A stretch of 64,000 bases of DNA, taken from contig CP114482.1 in NCBI GenBank assembly GCA_027186245.1, positions 16,449,209-16,513,208 of the forward strand, given 5' to 3'. Within the stretch, counting starts at the first letter, position 1; every line of letters begins with the position of its first letter. The notes beneath the pieces are model-generated. The model was not told the DNA's origin and did no database searches. It saw only the letters and a list, made by a program, of their open reading frames with translations. The translations under genes and the position numbers were made by a program. This stretch comes from Coriaria nepalensis. Lineage: Eukaryota > Streptophyta > Magnoliopsida > Cucurbitales > Coriariaceae. This document shows, piece by piece, positions 29,101 to 41,903 of this stretch.

Positions 29101-30415
29101 GAAATTCGGCCTTTAAACATGACTTTCGCGCGTAACTTGCAGTTGATCTATTGAAGGCAACAATGCATTTGTTTAGCCTTAAAATCATGTCATTGAGGCT
29201 CTTTTAGTCATTAAATCATTCTAAATTAATTCGGCCGAAATCTATTTTCACCCTTCAAGCATTATTTTCTTACATAACTTCCAATTAATCTATTGAAGAC
29301 AAGAATGCATTATTTTAGCATTAAAAAGCATATCACTCAGTCTTTTCAATCATTAAATTGTTTGAAGGCACTTCGAACCAATTCTCTTTTTGCATTTAAA
29401 ACGCGACTTTGGTGCATAACTTGAAATTGATCTATTGATGGCAACTATGCATTTTTTAGCGTTCAAGCCATACTTTTGCGTCTCTTTTAGTCAGTAAATC
29501 ATTCTAAATCACTTCGTATGAAATTCGGCATTTAAACATGACTTTCGTGCATAACTTGCAGTTGATCTATTATAGGCAACAATGCATTTGTTTAGCCTTA
29601 AAGTCATATCACTGAGTCTCTTCTAGTCATTAAATCATTCTAAATTAATTCGAACGAATTCTATTTTTACCCTTCAAACATTATTTTCTTACATAACTTG
29701 TAATTAATCTACTCAAGACAACAATGCATTATTTTAGCATTAAAAAGCATATTACTCAGTCTTTTCAATCATTAAATTGTTTGAAGGCACTTCGAACCAA
29801 TTCTCTTTTTGCATTTAAAACGCGACTTTCGTGCATAACTTGCAATTGATCTATTGATGGCAACTTTGCCTTTTTTTAGCGTTCAAGTCATATTTTTGCG
29901 GCTCTTATAGTCAGTAAATCATTCTAAATCACTTCGAACGAAATTCGGCCTTGAAACCTTACTTTCGTGCGTAACTTGCATATGATCTATTGAAGGCAAC
30001 AATGCATTTGTTTAGCCTTAAAGTCATGTCACTGAGTCTCTTTTAGTCATTAAATCATTCTAAATTAATTCGACCGAATTCAATTTTCGCCCTTCAAACA
30101 TTATTTTCTTACATAACTTGCAATTAATCTATTGAAGACAACAATGCATTATTTTAGCATTAAAAAGCATATCACTCAGTCTTTTCAATCATTAAATTTT
30201 TGAAGGCACTTCGAACCAATTCTCTTTTTGCATTTAAAACGCGATTTTCGTGCTTAACTTGCAATTGATCTGTTGATGGCAACTATGCCTTCTTTAGCGT
30301 TCAAGTCATATTTTTGCGTCTCTTTTAGTCAGTAAATCATTCTAAATCACTTCGAACGAAATTCGGCCTTTAAACATGACTTTCGTGCGTAACTTGCAGT
30401 TGATCTATTGAAGGC
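26130..30415. repeat. 6-monomer HOR: 26130-27900 repeated at 28645-30415
   Basis: The offset is 2515 bp. Shared private markers are CTCTTCAAGTC, the paired AACTTCCAATTAATC and AAGACAAGAATGC, ACTTTGGTGC (26891 and 29406), AAGCATATTACTC and the shortened TTAAATTTTTGAAGG (27681 and 30196). Near 30.42 kb the second copy switches to the sequence found near 28.33 kb (TGTCAATGAATC), so the monomer there is a fusion. Confidence 0.85.
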
Positions 30416-32690
30416 AACAATGCATTTGTTTAGCCTTAAAGTCATGTCAATGAATCTCTTTTAGTCTTTAAATCATTCTAAATTAATTCGAACGAATTTT
30501 ATTTTTGCCCTTCATACATTATTTTCTTACATAACTTGTAATTAATCTACCGAAGACAGCAATGCATTATTTTAGCATTAAAAAGCATATCACTCAGTCT
30601 TTTCAATCATTAAATTGTTTGAAGGCACTTCAAACCAATTCTCTTTTTGCATTTAAAACCCGACTTTCGTGCATAACTTGCAATTGATCTATTGATGGCA
30701 ACTATGCCTTTTTTAGCATTCAAGTCATATTTTTGCGTCTCTTTTAGTCAGTAAATCATTCTAAATCACTTCGAACGAAATTCGGCCTTTAAACATGACT
30801 TTCGTGCGTAACTTGCAGTTGATCTATTGAAGGCAACAATGCATTTGTTTAGCCTTAAAGTCATGTCATTGAGTCTCTTTTAGTCATTAAATCATTCTAA
30901 ATTAATTCGACCGAATTCAATTTTCGCCCTTCAAACATTATTTTCTTACATAACTTGCAATTAATCTATTGAAGACAACAATGCATTATTTTAGCATTAA
31001 AAAGCATATCTTGAGTCTTTTCAATCATTAAATTGTTTGAAGGCACTTCGAACCAATTCTCTTTTTGCATTTAAAACGCGACTTTCGTGTATAACTTGCA
31101 ATCGATCTATTGATGGCAACTATGCATTTTTTAGCCTTAAAGTCATCTTTGCGTCTCTTTTAGTCCGTGAATCATTCTAAATCACTTCGAACGAAATTCG
31201 GCCTTTAAACATGACTTTCGTGCGTAACTTGCAGTTGATCTATTGAAGGCAACAATGCATTTGTTTAGCCTTAAAGTCATGTCATTGAGTCTCTTTTAGT
31301 CATTAAATCATTCTAAATTAATTCGAACGAATTCTATTTTCGCCCTTCAAACATTATTTTTTTACATAACTTGCAATTAATCTACTAAAGACAACAATGC
31401 ATTATTTTAGCATTAAAAAGCATATCACTCAGTCTTTTCAATCATTAAATTGTTTGAAGGCACTTCGAACCAATTCTCTTTTTGCATATAAAACGCGACT
31501 TTCGTGCATAACTTGCAATTGATCTATTGATGGCAACTCTGCAATTTTTAGCGTTCAAGCCATCTTTTTGCGTCTCTTTTAGTCAGTAAATCATTCTAAA
31601 TCACTTCGAACGAAATTCGGCCTTTAAACATGACTTTCGTGCGTAACTTGCAGTTGATCTATTGAAGGCAACAATGCATTTGTTTAGCCTTAAAGTCATG
31701 TCACTGAGTCTCTTCTAGTCATTAAATCATTCTAAATTAGTTTGAACGAATTCTATTTTCGCCCTTCAAATATTATTGTCTTACATGACTTGTAATTAAT
31801 CTATTGAAGACAACAATGCATTATTTTAGCATTAAAAAGCATATCACTCAGTCTTTTCAATCATTAAATTGTCTGAAGGCACTTCAAACCAATTCTCTTT
31901 TTGCATTTAAAACGCGACTTTCCCGCATAACTTGCAATTGATATATTGATGGCAACTATGCATTTTTGAGCGTTCAAGTCATATTTTTGCGTCTCTTTTA
32001 GTCAGTAAATCATTCTAAATCACTTCGAACGAAATTCAGCCTTTAAACATGACTTTGGTGCGTAACTTGCAGTTGATCTATTGAAGGCAAAAATGCATTT
32101 GTTTAGCCTTAAAGTCATGTCATTGAGTCTCTTCTAGTCATTAAATCATTCTAAATTAGTTCGAACGAATTCTATTTTCGCCATTCAAATATTATTTTCT
32201 TACATGACTTGTAATTAATCTATTGAAGACAACAATGCATTATTTTAGCATTAAAGAGCATATCCCTCAGTCTTTTCAATCATTAAATTGTTTGAAGGCA
32301 CTTCGAACCAATTCTCTTTTTGCATTTAGAACGCCATCTTCATGCATAATTTGCAATTGATCTATTGATGGCAACTATGCATTTTTTTTGCTTTAAAGTC
32401 ATATTTTTGGGCCTTTTTTAATCAGTAAATCATTCTAAATCACTTCGTATGAAATTCGGCATTTAAACGTGACTTTCGTTCATAACTTGCAGTTGATCTA
32501 TTGTAGGCAACAATGCATTTGTTTAGCCGTAAAGTCAAGTCACTGAGTCTCTTCTAGTCATTAAATCATTCTAAATTAGTTTGAACGAATTCTATTTTCG
32601 CCCTTCAAATATTATTTTCTTACATAACTTTTTATTAATCTATTGAAGACAACAATGCATTATTTTAGCATTAAAAAGCATATCACTCAG

Positions 32691-34600
32691 TCTTTTCAAT
32701 CATTAAATTGTTTGAAGGCACTTCGAACCAATTCCCTTTTTGCATTTAGAACGCCATCTTCATGCATAATTTGCAATTGATCTATTGATGGCAACTATGC
32801 CTTTTTTAGCGTTCAAGTCATATTTTTGCGTCTCTTTTAGTCAGTAAATCATTGTAAATCACTTCGAACGAAATTCGGCCTTTAAAGATGACTTTCGTGC
32901 GTAACTTGCAGTTCATCTATTGAAGGCAACAATGTATTTGTTTAGCCTTAAAGACATGTCATTGAGTCTCTTTTAGTCATTAAATCATTCTAAATAAATT
33001 CGACCGAATTCTATTTTCGTCCTTCAAACATTATTTTCTTACATAACTTGTAATTAATCTACTGAAGACGGCAATGCATTATTTTAGCATTAAAAAGCAT
33101 ATCACTCAGTCTTTTCAATCATTAAATTGTTTGAAGGCACTTCGAACCAATTCTATTTTTGCATTTAAAACGCGACTTTCGTCCATAACTTGCAATTGAT
33201 CTATTGATGGCAACTATGCCTTTTTTAGCATTCAAGTCATATTTTTGCGTCTCTTTTAGTCAGTTAATCATTCTAAATCACTTCGAACGAAATTCGGCCT
33301 CTAAACATGACTTTCGTGCGTAACTTGCAGTTGATCTATTGAAGGCAACAATGCATTTGTTTAGCCTTAAAGTCATGTCATTGAGTCTCTTTTAGTCATT
33401 AAATCATTCTAAATTAATTCGACCGAATTCTATTTTCGCCCTTCAAACATTATTTTCTTACATAACTTGCAATTACTCTATTGAAGACAACAATGCATTA
33501 TTTTAGCAGTAAAAAGGATATCACTCAATCTTTTGAATCATTAAATTGTTTGAAGGCACTTCAAACCAATTCTCTTTTTGCATTTAAAACGCGACTTTCG
33601 TGCATAAGTTGCAATTGATCTATTGATGGCAACTATGCCTTTTTTAGCGTTCAAGTCATATTTTTGCGTCTCTTTTAGTCAGTAAATCATTCTATATCAC
33701 TCCGAACGAAATTCGGCCTTTAAACATGACTTTCGTGCGTAACTTGCAGTTGATCTATTGAAGGCAACAATGCATTTGTTTAGCCTTAAAGTCATGTCAT
33801 TGAGTCTCCTTTAGTCATTAAATGATTCTAATTTAATTCGGCCGAATTCTATTTTCGTCCTTCAAACATTATTTTCTTACATAACTTGCAATTAATCTAT
33901 TGAAGACAACAATGCATTATTTTAGCATTAAAAAGCATATCACTCAGCCTTTTCAATCAGTAAATTGTTTGAAGGCACTTCGAACCAATTCTATTTTTGC
34001 ATTTAAAACGCGACTTTCGTGCATAACTTGCAATTGATCTATTGATGGCAACTATGCCTTTTTTAGCGTTCAAGTCATATTTTTGCGTCTCTTTTGGTCA
34101 GTAAATCATTCTAAATCACTTCGAACGAAATTCGGCCTTTAAACATGACTTTCGTGCGTAACTTGCATATGATCTATTGAAGGTAACAATGTATTTGTTT
34201 AGCCTTAAAGTCATGTCATTGAGTCTCTTTTAGTCTTTAAATCATTCTAAATTAATTCGACCGAATTCTATTTTCGCCCTTCAAACATTATTTTCTTACA
34301 TAACTTGCAATTAAGCTAATGAAGACAACAATGCATTATTTTAGCATTAAAAAGCATATCACTCAGTCTTTTCAATTATTAAATTGTTTGAAGGCACTTA
34401 GAACCAATTCTCTTTTTTCATTTAAAACGCAACTTTCATGCATAACTTGCAATTGATTTATTGATGGCTACTATGCCTTTTTTAGCTTTAAAGTCATATT
34501 TTTGCGTCTTTCTTAGTCAGTAAATCATTCTAAATCACTTCGTATGAAATTCGGCATTTAAACATGACTTTCGTGCATAAATTGCAGTGGATCTATTATA
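32691..34600. repeat. 9-monomer HOR, copy 1 (partner at 36461-38370)
   Basis: The offset is 3770 bp. Private markers shared in order are CATTGTAAATC, GAAGACGGCAATGC (33064 and 36834), TTTTGAATCATT (at 33535 and 37305), CCTTTTCAATCAGTAAATTG and TTCAATTATTAAATTG, then CAATTAAGCTAATG. The match ends inside a B subunit near 34.6 kb. Confidence 0.82.
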
Positions 34601-36460
34601 GGCAATAATGCATTTGTTTAGCCTCAAAGTCATATCACTGAGTCTCTTCTAGTCATTGAATCATTCTAAATTAGTTTGAACGAATTCTATTTTCGCCCTT
34701 CAAATATTATTTTCTTACATAACTTTTAATTAATCTATTGAAGACAACAATGCAATATTTTAGCATTAAAAAGAATATCACTCAGTCTTTTCAATCATTA
34801 AATTGTTTGAAGGCACTTAGAACCAATTCTCTTTTTGCATTTAAAACGCGACTTTCGTGCATAACTTGCAATTGATCTATTGATGGCAACTCTGCATTTT
34901 TTAGCGTTCAAGCCATATTTTTGCGACTCTTTTAGTCAGTAAATCATTCTAAATCACTTCGTATCAAATTCGGCATTTAAACATGACTTTCGTGCATAAC
35001 TTGCAGTTGATCTATTATAGGGAACAATGCATTTCTTTAGCCTTAAATTCATGTCACTAAGTCTCTTCTAGTCATTAAATCATTCTAAATTAGTTCGAGC
35101 TAATTCTATTTTCGCCATTCAAATATTATTTTCTTACATAACTTGTAATTAATCTATTGAAGACAACAATGCATTATTTTACCATTAAAGAGCATATCAC
35201 TCAGTCTTTTCAATCATTAAATTGTTTGAAGGCACTTCGAACCAATTCTCTTTTTGCATTTAGAACGCCATCTTCATGCATAATTTGCAATTGATCTATT
35301 GATGGCAACTATGCATTTTTTTAGCTTTAAAGTCATATTTTAGCGTCTTTTTTAATCAGTAAGTCATTCTAAATCACTTCGTATGAAATTCGGCATTTAA
35401 ACATGACTTTCGTGCATAACTTGCAGTTGATCTATTATAGGCAACAATGCATTTGTTTAGCCTTAAAGTCATGTCATTGAGTCTCTTTTAGTCTTTAAAT
35501 CATTCTAAATTAATTCGACCGAATTCTATTTTCGCCCTTCAAATATTATTTTCTTACATAACTTGTAATTAATCTATTGAAGACAACAATGCATTATTTT
35601 AGCATTAAAAAGAATATCTTGAGTCTTTTCAATCATTAAATTGTTTGAAGGCACTTCGAACCAATTCTCTTTTTGCATTTAAAACGCGACTTTCGTGTAT
35701 AACTTGCAATCGATCTATTGATGGCAACTATGCATTTTTTAACCTTAAAGTCATCTTTGCGTCTCTTTTAGCCCGTGAATCATTCTAAATCACTTCGAAC
35801 GAAATTCGGCCTTTAAACATGACTTTCGTGCGTAACTTGCAGTTGATCTATTGAAGGTAACAATGTATTTGTTTAGCCTTAAAGTCATGTCATTGAGTCT
35901 CTTTTAGTCTTTAAATCATTCTAAATTAATTCGACCGAATTCTATTTTCGCCCTTCAAACATTATTTTCTTACATAACTTGCAATTAATCTACTAAAGAC
36001 AACAATGCATTATTTTAGCATTAAAAAGCATATCACTCAGTCTTTTCAATCATTAAATTGTTTGAAGGCACTTCGAACCAATTCCCTTTTTGCATTTAGA
36101 ACGCCATCTTCATGCATAATTTGCAATTGATCTATTGATGGCAACTATGCATTTTTTTAGCTTTAAAGTCATATTTTTGCGTCTTTTTTAGTCAGTAAAT
36201 CATTCTAAATCACTTCATATGAAATTCGGCATTTAAACATGAATTTTGTGCATAACTTGCAGTTGATCTATTATAGGCAACAATGCATTTGTTTAGCCTT
36301 AAAGTCATGTCACTGAGTCTCTTCTAGTCATTAAATCATTCTAAATTAGTTTGAACGAATTCTATTTTCGCCCTTCAAATATTAATTTCTTACATAACTT
36401 TTAATTAATCTATTGAAGACAACAATGCATTATTTTAGCATTAAAAAGCATATCACTCAG

Positions 36461-38370
36461 TCTTTTCAATCATTAAATTGTTTGAAGGCACTTCGAACCA
36501 ATTCCCTTTTTGCATTTAGAACGCCATCTTCATGCATAATTTGCAATTGATCTATTGATGGCAACTATGCCTTTTTTAGCGTTCAAGTCATATTTTTGCG
36601 TCTCTTTTAGTCAGTAAATCATTGTAAATCACTTCGAACGAAATTCGGCCTTTAAACATGACTTTCGTGCGTAACTTGCAGTTCATCTTTTGAAGGCAAC
36701 AATGCATTTGTTTAGCCTTAAAGACATGTCATTGAGTCTCTTTTAGTCATTAAATCATTCTAAATAAATTCGACCGAATTCTATTTTCGCCCTTCAAACA
36801 TTATTTTCTTACATAACTTGTAATTAATCTACTGAAGACGGCAATGCATTATTTTAGCATTAAAAAGCATATCACTCAGTCTTTTCAATCATTAAATTGT
36901 TTGAAGGCACTTCGAACCAATTCTATTTTTGCATTTAAAACGCGACTTTCGTCCATAACTTGCAATTGATCTATTGATGGCAACTATGCCTTTTTTAGCG
37001 TTCAAGTCATATTTTTGCGTCTCTTTTAGTCAGTTATACATTCTAAATCACTTCGAACGAAATTCGGCCTTTAAACATGACTTTCGTGCGTAACTTGCAG
37101 TTGATCTATTGAAGGCAACAATGCATTTGTTTAGCCTTAAAGTCATGTCATTGAGTCTCTTTTAGTCATTAAATCATTCTAAATTAATTCGACCGAATTC
37201 TATTTTCGCCCTTCAAACATTATTTTCTTACATAACTTGCAATTAATCTATTGAAGACAACAATGCATTATTTTAGCATTAAAAAGGATATCACTCAGTC
37301 TTTTGAATCATTAAATTGTTTGAAGGCACTTCAAACCAATTCTCTTTTTGCATTTAAAACGCGACTTTCGTGCATAACTTGCAATTGATCTATTGATGGC
37401 AACTATGCCTTTTTTAGCGTGCAAGTCATATTTTTGCGTCTCTTTTAGTCAGTAAATCATTCTAAATCACTCCGAACGAAATTCGGCCTTTAAACATGAC
37501 TTTCGTGCGTAACTTGCAGTTGATCTATTGAAGGCAACAATGCATTTGTTTAGCCTTAAAGTCATGTCATTGAGTCTCTTTTAGTCGTTAAATCATTCTA
37601 ATTTAATTCGGCCGAATTCTATTTTCGTCCTTCAAACATTATTTTCTTACATAACTTGCAATTAATCTATTGAAGACAACAATGCATTATTTTAGCATTA
37701 AAAAGCATATCACTCAGCCTTTTCAATCAGTAAATTGTTTGAAGGCACTTCGAACCAATTCTATTTTTGCATTTAAAACGCGACTTTCGTGCATAACTTG
37801 CAATTGATCTATTGATGGCAACTATGCCTTTTTTAGCGTTGAAGTCATATTTTTGCGTCTCTTTTGGTCAGTAAATCATTCTAAATCACTTCGAACGAAA
37901 TTCGGCCTTTAAACATGACTTTCGTGCGTAAGTTGCAGTTGATCTATTGAAGGTAACAATGTATTTGTTTAGCCTTAAAGTCATGTCATTGAGTCTCTTT
38001 TAGTCTTTAAATCATTCTAAATTAATTCGACCGAATTCTATTTTCGCCCTTCAAACATTATTTTCTTACATAACTTGCAATTAAGCTAATGAAGACAACA
38101 ATGCATTATTTTAGGATTAAAAAGCATATCACTCAGTCTTTTCAATTATTAAATTGTTTGAAGGCACTTAGAACCAATTCTCTTTTTTCATTTAAAACGC
38201 AACTTTCATGCATAACTTGCAATTGATTTATTGATGGCAACTATGCCTTTTTTAGCTTTAAAGTCATATTTTTGCTTCTTTTTTAGTCAGTAAATCATTC
38301 TAAATCACTTCGTATGAAATTCGGCATTTAAACATGACTTTCGTGCATAAATTGCAGTGGATCTATTATA
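36461..38370. repeat. 9-monomer HOR, copy 2
   Basis: This is the partner of 32691-34600. From about 38.37 kb the sequence instead follows 35.0 kb (CACTAAGTCTC, TTCGAGCTAATTC, TTACCATTAAAGAGC) at an 8-monomer offset of 3351 bp to about 39.3 kb, so the junction lies within one monomer. Confidence 0.8.
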
Positions 38371-40570
38371 GGCAACAATGTATTTGTTTAGCCTTAAATT
38401 CATGTCACTAAGTCTCTTCTACTCATTAAATCATTCTAAATTAGTTCGAGCTAATTCTATTTTCGCCATTCAAATATTATTTTCTTACATAACTTGTAAT
38501 TAATCTATTGAAGACAACAATGCATTATTTTACCATTAAAGAGCATATCACTCAGTCTTTTCAATCATTAAATTGTTTGAAGGCACTTCGAACCAATTCT
38601 CTTTTTGCATTTAGAACGCCATCTTCATGCATAATTTGCAATTGATCTATTGATGGCGACTATGCATTTTTTTAGCTTTAAAGTCATATTTTAGCATCTT
38701 TTTTAATCAGTAAGTCATTCTAAATCACTTCGTATGAAATTCGGCATTTAAACATGACTTTCGTGCATAACTTGCAGTTGATCTATTATAGGCAACAATG
38801 CATTTGTTTAGCCTTAAAGTCATGTCATTGAGTCTCTTTTAGTCTTTAAATCATTCTAAATTAATTCGACCGAATTCTATTTTCGCCCTTCAAATATTAT
38901 TTTCTTACATAACTTGTAATTAATCTATTGAAGACAACAATGCATTATTTTAGCATTAAAAAGAATATCTTGAGTCTTTTCAATCATTAAATTGTTTGAA
39001 GGCACTTCGAACCAATTCTCTTTTTGCATTTAAAACGCGACTTTCGTGTATAACTTGCAATCGATCTATTGATGGCAACTATGCATTTTTTAGCCTTAAA
39101 GTCATCTTTGCGTCTCTTTTAGCCCGTGAATCATTCTAAATCACTTCGAACGAAATTCGGCCTTTAAACATGACTTTCGTGCGTAAGTTGCAGTTGATCT
39201 ATTGAAGGTAACAATGTATTTGTTTAGCCTTAAAGTCATGTCATTGAGTCTCTTTTAGTCTTTAAATCATTCTAAATTAATTCGACCGAATTCTATTTTC
39301 GCCCTTCAAACATTATTTTCTTACATAACTTGCAATTAAGCTAATGAAGACAACAATGCATTATTTTAGGATTAAAAAGCATATCACTCAGTCTTTTCAA
39401 TTATTAAATTGTTTGAAGGCACTTAGAACCAATTCTCTTTTTTCATTTAAAACGCAACTTTCATGCATAACTTGCAATTGATTTATTGATGGCAACTATG
39501 CCTTTTTTAGCTTTAAAGTCATATTTTTGCTTCTTTTTTAGTCAGTAAATCATTCTAAATCACTTCGTATGAAATTCGGCATTTAAACATGACTTTCGTG
39601 CATAAATTGCAGTGGATCTATTATAGGCAACAATGTATTTGTTTAGCCTTAAATTCATGTCACTAAGTCTCTTCTACTCATTAAATCATTCTAAATTAGT
39701 TCGAGCTAATTCTATTTTCGCCATTCAAATATTATTTTCTTACATAACTTGTAATTAATCTATTGAAGACAACAATGCATTATTTTACCATTAAAGAGCA
39801 TATCACTCAGTCTTTTCAATCATTAAATTGTTTGAAGGCACTTCGAACCAATTCTCTTTTTGCATTTAGAACGCCATCTTCATGCATAATTTGCAATTGA
39901 TCTATTGATGGCGACTATGCATTTTTTTAGCTTTAAAGTCATATTTTAGCATCTTTTTTAATCAGTAAGTCATTCTAAATCACTTCGTATGAAATTCGGC
40001 ATTTAAACATGACTTTCGTGCATAACTTGCAGTTGATCTATTATAGGCAACAATGCATTTGTTTAGCCTTAAAGTCATGTCATTGAGTCTCTTTTAGTCT
40101 TTAAATCATTCTAAATTAATTCGACCGAATTCTATTTTCGCCCTTCAAATATTATTTTCTTACATAACTTGTAATTAATCTATTGAAGACAACAATGCAT
40201 TATTTTAGCATTAAAAAGAATATCTTGAGTCTTTTCAATCATTAAATTGTTTGAAGGCACTTCGAACCAATTCTCTTTTTGCATTTAAAACGCGACTTTC
40301 GTGTATAACTTGCAATCGATCTATTGATGGCAACTATGCATTTTTTAGCCTTAAAGTCATCTTTGCGTCTCTTTTAGCCCGTGAATCATTCTAAATCACT
40401 TCGAACGAAATTCGGCCTTTAAACATGACTTTCGTGCGTAACTTGCAGTTGATCTATTGAAGGTAACAATGTATTTGTTTAGCCTTAAAGTCATGTCATT
40501 GAGTCTCTTTTAGTCTTTAAATCATTCTAAATTAATTCGACCGAATTCTATTTTCGCCCTTCAAACATTA
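38060..40570. repeat. 3-monomer HOR, 1255 bp, two tandem copies
   Basis: TTAGGATTAAAAAGC (38111 and 39366), GATGGCGACTATGC, TTTTAGCATC and the TATCTTGAGTC variant all recur at 1255 bp. Two short deletions in the third monomer make the unit shorter than 1258. The unit includes the fusion monomer from the 9-monomer and 8-monomer switch, so this doubling happened after that fusion. Confidence 0.85.
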
Positions 40571-41903
40571 TTTTCTTACATAACTTGCAATTAATCTACT
40601 AAAGACAACAATGCATTATTTTAGCATTAAAAAGCATATCACTCAGTCTTTTCATTCATTAAATTGTTTGAAGGCACTTAGAACCAATTCTCTTTTTGCA
40701 TTTAAAACGCGACTTTCGTGCATAACTTGCAATTGATCTATTGATGGCAACTATGCCTTTTTTAGCGTTCAAGTCATATTTTTGCGTCTCTTTTAGTCAG
40801 TAAATCATTGTAAATCACTTCGAACGAAATTCGGCCTTTAAACATGACTTTCGTGCGTAACTTGCAGTTCATCTATTGAAGGCAACAATGCATTTGTTTA
40901 GCCTTAAAGACATGTCATTGAGTCTCTTTTAGTCATTAAATTAATCTAAATAAATTCGACCGAATTCTATTTTCGCCCTTCAAACATTATTTTCTTACAT
41001 AACTTGTAATTAATCTACTGAAGACGGCAATGCATTATTTTAGCATTAAAAAGCATATCACTCAGTCTTTTCAATCATTAAATTGTTTGAAGGCACTTCG
41101 AACCAATTCTATTTTTGCACTTAAAACGCGACTTTCGTGCATAACTTGCAATTGATCTATTGATGGCAACTATGCCTTTTTTAGCGTTCAAGTCATATTT
41201 TTGCGTCTCTTTTAGTCAGTAAATCATTCTAAATCACTTCGAACGAAATTCGGCCTTTAAACATGACTTTCGTGCGTAACTTGCAGTTGATCTATTGAAG
41301 GCAACAATGCATTTGTCTAGCCTTAAAGTCATGTCATTGAATCTCTTTTAGTCTTTAAATCATTCTAAATTAATTCGAACGAATTCTATTTTTGCCCTTC
41401 AAACATTATTTTCTTACATAACTTGTAATTAATCTACTGAAGACAACAATGCATTATTTTAGCATTAAAAAGCATATCACTCAGTCTTTTCAATCATTAA
41501 ATTGTTTGAAGGCACTTCGAACCAATTCTCTTTTTGCATTTAAAACGCGACTTTCGTGCATAACTTGCAATTGATCTATTGATGGCAACTATGCCTTTTT
41601 TAGCGTTCAAGTCATATTTTTGCGTCTCTTTTAGTCAGTAAATCATTCTAAATCACTTCGAACGAAATTCGGCCTTTAAACATGACTTTCGTGCGTAACT
41701 TGCAGTTGATCTATTATACGGAACAATGCATTTGTTTAGCCTTAAAGTCATGTCATTGAGTCTCTTTTAGTCTTTAAATCATTCTAAATTAATTCGAACG
41801 AATTCTATTTTTGCCCTTCAAACATTATTTTCTTACATAACTTGTAATTAATCTATTGAAGACAACGATGCATTATTTTAGCATTAAAAAGCATATCACT
41901 CAG

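Larger units (their letters stand above)
25800..40650. repeat. Transition block with mixed subunit variants
   Basis: Left-type (A-I, B-I) and A-II/B-II monomers mix, and copy-specific substitutions are more frequent by eye than on either side. A distinctive A variant with GCAATCGATC, a short AGTCATCTTTGCG and TATCTTGAGTC just upstream begins near 31.01, 35.62, 38.97 and 40.23 kb; it gives monomer intervals of 417 bp. Duplications here often switch partner inside a monomer. Confidence 0.7.
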
